Both the position numbers and the translations under genes were made by a program. 44,954 nt of DNA from Candidatus Lindowbacteria bacterium RIFCSPLOWO2_12_FULL_62_27 (GTDB lineage Bacteria; Lindowbacteria; 2-12-FULL-62-27). A model generated the notes under the pieces. The model ran no database searches. It was given only the letters and a program-made list of their open reading frames with translations, and had not been told where the DNA came from. The stretch lies in the NCBI GenBank assembly GCA_001784175.1, contig MFPR01000040.1:1-44954 (forward strand), written 5' to 3'. This document shows, in pieces, positions 31,314-38,983 of the stretch (position 1 is its first letter; every line of letters starts with the position of its first letter).

Positions 31314-34300
31314 TCATGGCTGGTCCATATACTGGAGAAATGCCGTGCGGTTTTTCTGGTCTTCACTCGGCAGCGCCCGGATGAAAATCACGCCTGCCGT
31401 CGTCGGCGCCTGCGGCGACGTCGCCACAATGAAGTAATTGTCGTCCGCGGCCGTCGGCCACACCGTGATCGTCGCCTTGCCGAACGCGTTGCTCACCGCC
31501 GACTTGCTCATCACGCCCGGCGCGTCGATCCCGCCGGCCTCCGCGCGCAGCGTGAAATCGACCGGCTGGCCGGACCATGGCTGACCCTCCATGTCCCACA
31601 ACTTTACGGTCACGGTCACCGGCTGGCCCGCCACCACCGCCATGGAACGCTTGCCCTCCACCGTCAACACCGGATCCAGCGACGCGCCGCGTTTGATGAT
31701 CCGGTCCGACGCCTGCCACGCTTCGTGGCCCGCCTGGTCCACCGTCGCGATGTTTACGTAATAGTGGCCGCTCGCGCTCACGGAAAACGTCTGGTTGCTC
31801 GCGCTGATGTTGCCAAGAATGGATTTATTGTATTTGTCCAGATACGTCCACGTCCCCGAGGTGCTGGGCCGGTACCGAATTCGATAAGTGCTGAAATCCG
31901 ACATGCTCGCGGGGCTCCACACCGCCGTCAACGACGGGCCGTTGTCGATCACGTTCACGCCTGCAAGCGGCGCCGGCGGGGTCGCGTCGATCTTGAACTT
32001 GAAGTCCACTCCGTTGTTGTCGAACTTGATCCCGTCCGCCCACAACGCATACTGAACCACGGCGCCGTCCGCGATCAGGGCGTCGCTCGCGCCCGCAATC
32101 ACGCCGTCGTAGACCAGCGGGTTCCACGGACGCGCCGTCATCGCAACCGCACGGCTCTGGCCCTCGCCCGCGGCGCCGCCGACGTTCCATTTCAGCGCTA
32201 CCGTCGTCACGTCCATCGGCGACGACGTGAACTCGAACGTCACCGTGATGTCCGCCTTCATCAGCCACTCCGTGCCGTCCAGCGCGTGCGCCACGTTCAC
32301 GCCGTCCGTCGCCGGGTCCGTGAACGGCACCGCGTTGATCGTCGCCACTCGGAACGTGTCCGACACCGCCGTCTGGTTGCCCACGCCGTCCACCCACATG
32401 ATCGCCATCGTGTAGGTCTCGTTCGCCGTCAGATTCTGGACCGCCGTGCCGCTCGCGCGGATGTCCTTCAATATCGGCGCCTTCGCCGGGCCCCACACGT
32501 TCGCCGTCGCGGCGCTTACCGTGTCTCCCTTCTGATAGAGGATGCGGTACTCCACAAAATCCGAAACAGCCGACGAAACCGGCGCCCACGTCACCGCCAC
32601 CGAGGTGTTCCGGTTCGGGCCCACGTCAAAATAACCGCCGAATTTGAACTGCGTTACCGTGTCGCCCGCCACGCCGTCCACCTTGTACGAAAAGGTCGCG
32701 GCGCCGTTGCGGATCACGCCGGCGTCGGTGTTGAATACGAAAAAGACCGTCGAGTCGTTCGACAGCGACGGCAGCGTGCACGAATACTGGTTCGACGCGA
32801 CCGCCGTCATGGTCACGGTCGAGTCTGAACTGCCGCCCGGGCCGTCTGCCGGCGCCGCCGAAATTGTGTTCCAGTACAGCACCGGGTTCGCCACGCTCCG
32901 GTCAAACGTCACCGAGATTGTGTGCACCGCCTGCCGAAGACGCGCCGCGCCGGAGAAAATGTCGATGGTGTTCGCGCCGTCCGCCGCCGTTACGTAGTTC
33001 GCCTTCACCGGCGCCACCGTCGTCTCCGATACGGTGTCCGACAGGCCCGAGATGTTTCCGAGCAGGTCCACCGCCGCCACGCGCAGGTTGTAATAAAGAT
33101 TGGCGCCGAGCCCCGCAAGTTGCGTGGCGTTGGCCCCGACGTTGGACAGGCCCGGGTCCTGGGAGTTGGACCAGGACTTGGAGGACACCGTGACGGCGCC
33201 TGTGTCGTAGAATACCGCGTAATTGGAAAAATCGCCCGGGTTCGCAATCGGCGTCCACGCCAGCTTGAAGCCGTTCAGCGTCTTGTCGAGGATCCGCACG
33301 CCTGTCGGCGTGTCGGGGCCTACGATGTCCACGGAAAACCGGTAGGGCAGGCCGCCCCGCGTCATCAGAATCTCGTCCTGCGCGTCGGGATTGGTCGGAT
33401 CGTTTTCGGAGGATAAAATGAAACGTATTTCTTTGAGATGCTTCGCCTCCGGGATCGCCACGTCCGTGTCCACGGCCTTCGATCCGGCCGGTATCGAGAT
33501 CGACACGGCGGCGTCCGTCGCCACACCCGCCGACCGGCCGTCCGGCGTATTGTCGGTGTCGTACCAGAATTTCAACCCGCCGCTCACCGCCGGAATCTGC
33601 GTCAGCGTCAGCTTCAGCCGGTAAGGACCGGTCTTCAGTTTGTCCAGGCCCGACAGGTCCGTCGCCGTCCGTACCGTTGTGAGATTGGTCGTGTCGCTGA
33701 TCGAAACGCCCGAATGCGACAGGAACTGGTTGAGACCGCCCGGCGTCGTGTCCGTCACCACCGACCAGTCCGTCCGGGCGTTCACGTCCGACAGCTTCGA
33801 GCCGCTCACGTCCCGCTTGCGCGCGATCGAGGGCGTACGCTGGTAGGCCACCGTCGTGAAGGCGCGCACGGCGCCCGCTGAATCCGTCCCGGCCCAGTGC
33901 GTCGGTGTCAGCGCTGCCAGGTCCGTCGCGTTGATGTTGTCCAGCTTCGTGCCGCGATACACGACCGCGTCGATCGTGTCGCCCGCCGCCGACAAGAGCG
34001 CCACCTCGTCCGTCGCCGGCTCCAGGATCGGGCCGGCGACGTACAGGTCCCGGATGCCGTTGCCGTTCGCGTCGCCCGCCGCGTCCGTCTCGTCCGCGCC
34101 CGCCGTCAGCCACACCACGACGCGGGCGCCTTTTTGCAGCGTCACCGCCGACCCCGCCAGCGTCACCGGCGCAACGTCCAGATCGGTGATCTGAAAGGCC
34201 GAAATGTCGACCGGGCCGGTCACCGCCTCAAGCTCGATGAATTCCGGGCTCTCATTGATTCCCAATTCCGTGATCAACACCGAACCCCGCACGCCCGTCG

Positions 34301-37300
34301 TGCCTACGACTTGATTCGACAGCGGTCCCACGTTCCCGAGTCCGTCCACGCCTGCGATCCGCATCTTGTAGCTCGTGTTCGGCGCCATCTCCGTGATCGT
34401 CGTGATGTACGTCGACGCGAAATACAGCGCCAGATCGTCGTTCCGGTCCCACGTCAGGGAGGAGGAGGTCACGGTGTCGGTCGCGTAATAGATGACGTAG
34501 CCGGAAAAATTCTTCTGCATCCCCAGCGGGTTCCAGGTCAGCGTGAAACCCGTGCCCAGCGTGTCCGTGATCTGCAGGTTCGTCGGCGCCACCGTGATGC
34601 CCTCCACCACCTTGAAGAGATACGGAACGCCCGTATTATTGATGACCTGGCCGGAAATCACAAACACGAATTTAATCAGCGCGCCGTCCTGAATCTCACC
34701 GTCCGTGCCCGGAATCACCGCCTGCCACTGCGCGCCTGAGCCCGCCGCGAATACCTGCCGGTCCTGGCTGTTGATGCCGCCCGGGCCGTCCGGATTGTCC
34801 CCCACGTCGAACCAGATCTGAACGTTCGACGCGCTCGCCGGAACCTTGTCCAGCGTGAACGACACTGTGATCGCGTTGTCGGTCAGTGTGCCTGATCCGT
34901 CGAATTGCGTGATCTGCAGAATCCCGTCCGATGCGTTGCTCACGCTCACCAGCGTGCCGGTCTGCGTCGCGCCCGAAACCTGCGACGACAGCCCGCTGAC
35001 GTTTCCCAGCACATCCCGCGCCTGAATCGCGAAATAGTACGTCGTCGACAGCGTCAGCCCCGTGATCTGCGCGCTCGTCTGCGTCCGGCTGGACACCGTC
35101 AGGCTCGGCGACGCCGTCGTCACCGGACTTGAAGCCGAATAAAAAATATCGTACTGGAGAAAATCCGTGTCCGGAATCGCCGTCCAGCCTACCGTGATGT
35201 CGCTGTAACTCGTCGTCTGAACCGCAAAGCCGCCCGGTAGCGTCACGGAATCGTCGATCGTGTATCTGTAGTAACTGCCGCCCTTCGTGTCCAGAATGTT
35301 GTCGATCTGCACCAGAAACCGCACCTCGCGGCCGTTCGAGATGTTCGCGTCCGTCGAACCCGGAATGATCGCCGAATAATTGACCCCGCCGCCCGAACTC
35401 GTCACCTGCTGGTCCGCGCCCGATCCCCCCGGACCGTCCGGGTTCGCGTCCACGGCGTACCAGATCGACGTGCCGGTGTTCGGCGCTGTCTGCACCGCGT
35501 AGGTCACCGTGTGGTTGGTCTGCAGAAGTTTCTCCCCCCCGGTCAAAAGCGTCGCCGCGTTGTTGTTCGCGTCCGTCACCGAAATCGACGTCACCCCGTT
35601 CGACCCCGGCGCCGGCGGGGGCGCGGGCGCCGCCACCAGCGTCACGAAGCCCGCGCTCAGGCCGCTGATTGTGGCGTTGTTGTTGTCCGTCGTCGATACG
35701 AAAATCGTAGCGCTTGGGCCCGTGTTCGGCGAGTTCGTCACCGCGATCGTGAATACCAGCGTCTCTCCCGCGTCGATGTAGGCCGGCACCGAGGCCGTCG
35801 TGTAGGTCAATATGTTGCCGCTCTTGCTCACCGACCAGTTCGCCGGCGCCGCCTGCGCCGCGCTCGCCGTCTCGCTGCTCACCGACGAGCCCAAATCCAC
35901 CACCACGGTCGTGATCGGCCGCGCGCCCGCGATGTCGTTGCCGACCGACAGCGCCAGCGAGGACGGCGTGTTGACGACGTCCGCCGGAACCGGCGTGTCA
36001 AACACCACGCTCGCGGCGGGCTTCGCGCCCGGCAGCGCCGGCAGGCTCTGGGCCGTCACCACCGACAGCGGGCCTTCGTTGCCGTGCTTGTCCACCGCCA
36101 CCACCGCGATGTAGTAGGTGATGTTGTCCTGAAGCTGGTCCCCGGCGTTGACGGTCGAGATCGTCGTCGTCACAACCGCGCCCGCCGTCTGGTTCTTCAC
36201 CTGCGCCTCCGGATACATCCACGGGTCCTCGTCCGTCTGGCCGTCCGCGTCGTCGTTGTTCGACGTGAGACTCCCCGACCCGCTCGCGAATCCGTCCGCA
36301 TCGCCCACGGGGTCCTCATCCAGATAACCGTCCGCGTCGTTGTCCAGACCGTCCCCGATGTCTCGCTGGGTCGAAATCGCCGACGTCGACACAAAAATAA
36401 AATACCGGGATAGATCCGTATTGTTCGGCGCCGTCCAGCTTACCGATATCTGGTTCGACGCGCCTGAAACGTCCGTCGCCGTCAAGCCCGTTACCGCGCC
36501 CGGCGCCGTGTTGTCGAAACTGTCCGGCTGGCCGACGCTCTCGCTCGCCGGAAGCGCCATCGACCGCCGGTATTCCAGGGTGAATCTGCGGGCCAGACGG
36601 AAATCATAAACCACCAGGAAGTTCTCCACGTTCGCGCTGCCACTGGTGCTCCGCATCGACGCATAGGTGTGGTTTGCCGACCCGAAGGCGACTTTGTCCA
36701 TGTCGAAAATCATGACCTTGTGGTGGCCCTGGGCCGTAGTGAACGCGCCCCAGTCCCGGCAGGTGTGGCTCGATTGCAGGGAAGGGAGGTTCGCGAAATT
36801 GTCCACGTCCAACCAGCCCTCCACCAGCTTCGAGCCGGCCGCCGAGTTCAGCGCGTTGGCCAGCTCCGAGCTCATTCCGAACTGGTTGATCATGTAAAAA
36901 ACCGATTCGTTGCTGTTCGAAATGTGGTACATAATCACGTCCTTGAGCGCGCTGTTCGACGAATACGGCGACAGGTTGATGTTCCCGTTGTCGTCCGGAG
37001 CGAAAAACAGTTCGATCCGGTCGCCGTTCGGCGCCGTGAACAGGTTCTGGGGGGATTTCGTGTTTTCAACAAAGGCGCCGTTCACGAACTGGTCGTCCAG
37101 CTCCGTCAGATACGCCTGGGCAATCGACGGAATCCGGATGATCACCATGTTGTTCGGCTGCTCCGAATAGGCCCCGGCCGTCAAATTCATCGACCCCGTC
37201 ATCACCATCTTGGCGCCGATCGTGATGACCTTGTTGTGCGTGTTGGAGGAACTGGAGGGCGAGGCGATCATCGGAATTTGAGAACTTTTCGTTGCGTTGA

Positions 37301-37625
37301 TGTCTGTCAGATCGTCCCCGTCCGCAATGACCCGGATCGGCGCCGCGCCCGATTGGCCCGACCGGGTCGAAAATATGTTGTTGATGCCCCACGTCCCGTT
37401 AATGATGTCGTTCGTTCCCGACCCCCAGGAAAACGATGCGACGTAGATCGTGTCGGAATTCTGGGCCGAATACGCAAATTGCGATAGGTACCGCTCCATG
37501 TTGGAGCTGGTGGAAAAACTCGTCCCATTCCCGTTCGAGAATACCGCCCACCACCACGGCGCCCCCCACGCGCCGGACACACCCACTCCCAGGACCAAAA
37601 ACAAGCCCAGACAGACCGCCGCCAT
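31314..37625 (-). CDS. Secreted PLD-like domain protein with FN3, lamin-tail and Ig modules
   Basis: A 2,103-residue exported protein. The chosen ATG (37,625) directly precedes a signal peptide (MAAVCLGLFLVLGVGVSG, cleavage near AWGA) and has AGGAGG 12 bases upstream; an in-frame ATG at 37,751 has no visible ribosome-binding site. Residues about 25-360 form a phospholipase D/nuclease superfamily domain with two HKD motifs: H130-x-K132 with GSMN at 144-147, and H301-x-K303 with D308 and GSAN at 315-318. In motif 1 the aspartate after HxK is glycine. Next come an FN3 domain with an acidic insertion (~420-465), repeated Ig-like/FN3 pairs carrying a PDGPGG turn, a lamin-tail-like domain (~1110-1225, ITELGINESPEFIELEA) and a C-terminal bacterial Ig domain (~1985-2095). 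PLD enzymes cleave phosphodiesters in lipids or nucleic acids; the substrate is unknown. The gene sits 74 bases before the giant gene and is probably co-transcribed with it. Confidence 0.88.
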   Translation of the reverse strand: MAAVCLGLFLVLGVGVSGAWGAPWWWAVFSNGNGTSFSTSSNMERYLSQFAYSAQNSDTIYVASFSWGSGTNDIINGTWGINNIFSTRSGQSGAAPIRVIADGDDLTDINATKSSQIPMIASPSSSSNTHNKVITIGAKMVMTGSMNLTAGAYSEQPNNMVIIRIPSIAQAYLTELDDQFVNGAFVENTKSPQNLFTAPNGDRIELFFAPDDNGNINLSPYSSNSALKDVIMYHISNSNESVFYMINQFGMSSELANALNSAAGSKLVEGWLDVDNFANLPSLQSSHTCRDWGAFTTAQGHHKVMIFDMDKVAFGSANHTYASMRSTSGSANVENFLVVYDFRLARRFTLEYRRSMALPASESVGQPDSFDNTAPGAVTGLTATDVSGASNQISVSWTAPNNTDLSRYFIFVSTSAISTQRDIGDGLDNDADGYLDEDPVGDADGFASGSGSLTSNNDDADGQTDEDPWMYPEAQVKNQTAGAVVTTTISTVNAGDQLQDNITYYIAVVAVDKHGNEGPLSVVTAQSLPALPGAKPAASVVFDTPVPADVVNTPSSLALSVGNDIAGARPITTVVVDLGSSVSSETASAAQAAPANWSVSKSGNILTYTTASVPAYIDAGETLVFTIAVTNSPNTGPSATIFVSTTDNNNATISGLSAGFVTLVAAPAPPPAPGSNGVTSISVTDANNNAATLLTGGEKLLQTNHTVTYAVQTAPNTGTSIWYAVDANPDGPGGSGADQQVTSSGGGVNYSAIIPGSTDANISNGREVRFLVQIDNILDTKGGSYYRYTIDDSVTLPGGFAVQTTSYSDITVGWTAIPDTDFLQYDIFYSASSPVTTASPSLTVSSRTQTSAQITGLTLSTTYYFAIQARDVLGNVSGLSSQVSGATQTGTLVSVSNASDGILQITQFDGSGTLTDNAITVSFTLDKVPASASNVQIWFDVGDNPDGPGGINSQDRQVFAAGSGAQWQAVIPGTDGEIQDGALIKFVFVISGQVINNTGVPYLFKVVEGITVAPTNLQITDTLGTGFTLTWNPLGMQKNFSGYVIYYATDTVTSSSLTWDRNDDLALYFASTYITTITEMAPNTSYKMRIAGVDGLGNVGPLSNQVVGTTGVRGSVLITELGINESPEFIELEAVTGPVDISAFQITDLDVAPVTLAGSAVTLQKGARVVVWLTAGADETDAAGDANGNGIRDLYVAGPILEPATDEVALLSAAGDTIDAVVYRGTKLDNINATDLAALTPTHWAGTDSAGAVRAFTTVAYQRTPSIARKRDVSGSKLSDVNARTDWSVVTDTTPGGLNQFLSHSGVSISDTTNLTTVRTATDLSGLDKLKTGPYRLKLTLTQIPAVSGGLKFWYDTDNTPDGRSAGVATDAAVSISIPAGSKAVDTDVAIPEAKHLKEIRFILSSENDPTNPDAQDEILMTRGGLPYRFSVDIVGPDTPTGVRILDKTLNGFKLAWTPIANPGDFSNYAVFYDTGAVTVSSKSWSNSQDPGLSNVGANATQLAGLGANLYYNLRVAAVDLLGNISGLSDTVSETTVAPVKANYVTAADGANTIDIFSGAARLRQAVHTISVTFDRSVANPVLYWNTISAAPADGPGGSSDSTVTMTAVASNQYSCTLPSLSNDSTVFFVFNTDAGVIRNGAATFSYKVDGVAGDTVTQFKFGGYFDVGPNRNTSVAVTWAPVSSAVSDFVEYRILYQKGDTVSAATANVWGPAKAPILKDIRASGTAVQNLTANETYTMAIMWVDGVGNQTAVSDTFRVATINAVPFTDPATDGVNVAHALDGTEWLMKADITVTFEFTSSPMDVTTVALKWNVGGAAGEGQSRAVAMTARPWNPLVYDGVIAGASDALIADGAVVQYALWADGIKFDNNGVDFKFKIDATPPAPLAGVNVIDNGPSLTAVWSPASMSDFSTYRIRYRPSTSGTWTYLDKYNKSILGNISASNQTFSVSASGHYYVNIATVDQAGHEAWQASDRIIKRGASLDPVLTVEGKRSMAVVAGQPVTVTVKLWDMEGQPWSGQPVDFTLRAEAGGIDAPGVMSKSAVSNAFGKATITVWPTAADDNYFIVATSPQAPTTAGVIFIRALPSEDQKNRTAFLQYMDQP
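32150..35470 (-). repeat. Five Ig/FN3 module pairs within the PLD-like protein
   Basis: A strand with an aromatic residue and a D/P/G-rich turn recurs: WYAVDANPDGPGG (near 35,450), WFDVGDNPDGPGG (near 34,800), WYDTDNTPDG (near 33,560), WNTISAAPADGPGG (near 32,870) and the decayed WNVGGAAGEG (near 32,190). Each is followed by an Ig-like half and an FN3 domain with a typical YxxxIxAxDxxGNxS end. Copies are about 650-700 bases apart, except between copies 2 and 3, where the lamin-tail-like domain is inserted. Confidence 0.65.
36220..36360 (-). other. Acidic calcium-loop-like insertion in the first FN3 domain
   Basis: Encodes clustered DxDxDG-type motifs (LDNDADGYLDEDP, GDADG, NDDADGQTDEDP) between two FN3 strands of the PLD-like protein. 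These resemble thrombospondin type-3 or EF-hand-like calcium loops. Calcium binding is inferred, not shown. Confidence 0.5.
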
Positions 37626-37796
37626 CCTCTGTCCGGGCCTCCTCTGCGCGGTTCGGGTTCGTATGATTTCTAAGCTACCCCGCACTCCGTATGCGTTGCA
37701 ACGCCCACTGCCGTCTTCACTTTTTACCTTCCAAAGAACGTCGTTATCCATGAGACGAGATTATGTAGCGCCCAGAACAAGATACCACGGCCCCCA

Positions 37797-37831
37797 ATTA
37801 TATTATAATAATGTATATTTATATTAAGCAA
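37797..37831 (-). promoter_or_regulatory. Candidate sigma-70 promoter for the PLD/giant-protein operon
   Basis: On the minus strand, TTGCTT (37,831-37,826), an 18-base spacer and TATAAT (37,807-37,802); a second overlapping TATAAT lies at 37,802-37,797. Predicted start of transcription is near 37,795, giving a leader of about 170 bases to the ATG at 37,625. AT-rich background raises the chance of a coincidental match. Confidence 0.45.
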
Positions 37832-37881
37832 TTTTAGGACCACTGGCGGGAATTGCGCTATTCAAAAAGGGATTTTTAGTG

Positions 37882-37896
37882 ACTTTAAGTTAAAGT
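37882..37896. promoter_or_regulatory. Perfect 15-base palindrome, operator candidate
   Basis: ACTTTAAGTTAAAGT: 7-base arms around a central G, located about 50 bases upstream of the candidate -35 box of the PLD operon. It could bind a dimeric regulator, but AT-rich sequence produces such palindromes by chance fairly often. Confidence 0.35.
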
Positions 37897-38129
37897 TGGT
37901 GGGTTGTTATATTTGAATTGTCAATAGGTTATATGTGAAGTACATCCAGCCTGTTTAATGCAGTGAAATTTTTGGTTATCGATGTGAGCGCCATCACTGA
38001 TTGCCACTGTATGCCAGTTTACTCAACATTACGCTTTCTATGTTGTTGTTTTTTCCACCATAGTGTTATGGTTTTCTATATATCTTTCCGTATTGTCTGT
38101 ATGTATTTTTACTGCACTTTCTCTCCTAC

Positions 38130-38840
38130 CTACAGCCCCGATTCCCTCTTCACCGCCTTCTCCACCATCTCCCTCACTCCTTTGTCGACCGCGAACACCA
38201 AATCCTCGTACTCGTCGCCCTTCTTCACGCTCGGCCACGCCATCCATATCCCATCCTTCCCATCAATCAGCTTGCATCCCTTGATCGTCACCGCATTGTT
38301 CAGCGTCACATCCGCAAATCCCTTCACTTTGCTGTGCCCATCCAGCTCCTTCCACCTGACTTCCGTCACCTTCAACGACCCAGGCTCCGCTCTCCCCTTC
38401 GCCCTCCCGTCTTTTATCGCATCCTTGATCTGCTTGGCTATGCTCTTATCCTCTAGAAACACAATATTATACTCCCTGCCGCCCTTCCCCGGACTCTTCG
38501 GAAAAAACAATAGCTCTCTTCCATCCTCCTCTCGTATCTCCAAGCCCTTGAAAACAATAGCCCTGTTTAGCGTTGCCGAATATTTGCCGCCCTTTTCCTT
38601 ACGAACCTCCGTAACCGCCAACTCACTCACCGGCTCATCCGATTTCGACTCCTTGCCCGCCGGCTCCCCCGCTTCCTCCTTGGCCTCCGGCTCTGCCGCC
38701 GGCTCCTCCGCAACGATTGTTTCTTTCTTGGCTGCCTGTTCTGTTTTACCGCAGGAAACCACAAACGGGACCAGACCGAAAGTTATTACAGTTATCGCTA
38801 CGACTGGTGAAAATTTCTTCAGCACGGAAAATTTTTTCAA
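38130..38840 (-). CDS. Lipoprotein with two tandem SpoVG-like domains
   Basis: A 236-residue protein. The start is a TTG at 38,840: AAGGAGG lies 8 bases upstream, and the TTG opens a clean lipoprotein signal (MKKFSVLKKF, hydrophobic stretch, lipobox VVSC with C30). Residues 31-72 are a Glu/Ala/Pro/Lys linker. Residues ~156-231 match the SpoVG family (LKVTEVRW, GFADVTLNNAVTIKGCKLID, GIWMAWPS, EYEDLVFAVD); residues ~74-145 are a second, more diverged copy (LAVTEVRKEKGGKYSATLNR, GRELLFFP, REYNIVFLED). SpoVG is normally a ~90-residue cytoplasmic DNA/RNA-binding regulator. A membrane-anchored, exported tandem form implies a different role, possibly binding another polymer or a partner protein. It is transcribed away from the plus-strand genes, from a promoter at 38,881-38,909, with a ~500-base gap before the PLD gene. 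Confidence 0.85.
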   Translation of the reverse strand: MKKFSVLKKFSPVVAITVITFGLVPFVVSCGKTEQAAKKETIVAEEPAAEPEAKEEAGEPAGKESKSDEPVSELAVTEVRKEKGGKYSATLNRAIVFKGLEIREEDGRELLFFPKSPGKGGREYNIVFLEDKSIAKQIKDAIKDGRAKGRAEPGSLKVTEVRWKELDGHSKVKGFADVTLNNAVTIKGCKLIDGKDGIWMAWPSVKKGDEYEDLVFAVDKGVREMVEKAVKRESGL

Positions 38841-38880
38841 GGGACGGACCTCCTTTTGTTGTATAATGGTACAGACCCCG

Positions 38881-38909
38881 ATTCTGATTCTTCTCCCTAA
38901 TAATGTCAA
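38881..38909 (-). promoter_or_regulatory. Sigma-70 promoter for the SpoVG-like lipoprotein
   Basis: Minus strand TTGACA (38,909-38,904), exactly 17 bases, CAGAAT (38,886-38,881). Predicted start near 38,874 gives a ~34-base leader containing the AAGGAGG ribosome-binding site. Confidence 0.55.
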
Positions 38910-38944
38910 GCTCTTTCGATTAAGAAATTCCATATACCTTTCCC

Positions 38945-38973
38945 TTGTTTCCAGCCCGCTTTTTGCATATAAT
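38945..38973 (+). promoter_or_regulatory. Sigma-70 promoter for the plus-strand genes
   Basis: TTGTTT (38,945-38,950), 17-base spacer, perfect TATAAT (38,968-38,973). The predicted start, near 38,980, is only about 4 bases before the ATG at 38,984, and no ribosome-binding site is visible, so the mRNA may be leaderless. It diverges from the minus-strand promoter ~40 bases away. Confidence 0.55.
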
Positions 38974-38983
38974 CCCAGTATCT

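Larger units (their letters stand above)
37626..38129. other. AT-rich intergenic interval
   Basis: About 500 bases without a convincing gene, strikingly AT-rich against the GC-rich neighbours. It contains a promoter-like pair for the PLD/giant operon (37,797-37,831), a perfect 15-base palindrome (37,882-37,896), and a weak hairpin ACCATA/TATGGT at 38,057-38,072 downstream of the SpoVG lipoprotein gene. The hairpin has no T-run on the minus strand, so it is not a convincing terminator there. Confidence 0.6.

Noticed and set aside
31278-32828. Plus-strand 516-codon open frame
   Set aside because: It overlaps the well-supported 3' part of the PLD-like gene on the other strand and has the same Arg/His-rich composition as the other antisense frames.
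37625-37751. Upstream ATG at 37,751 as the start of the PLD-like gene
   Set aside because: It would add 42 residues before a good signal peptide and lacks a ribosome-binding site, whereas the ATG at 37,625 has AGGAGG upstream and begins the signal peptide.
38057-38072. ACCATA-GTGT-TATGGT hairpin as a terminator of the SpoVG-like lipoprotein gene
   Set aside because: The stem is only six AT-rich pairs, and on the minus strand it is followed by A's rather than T's.
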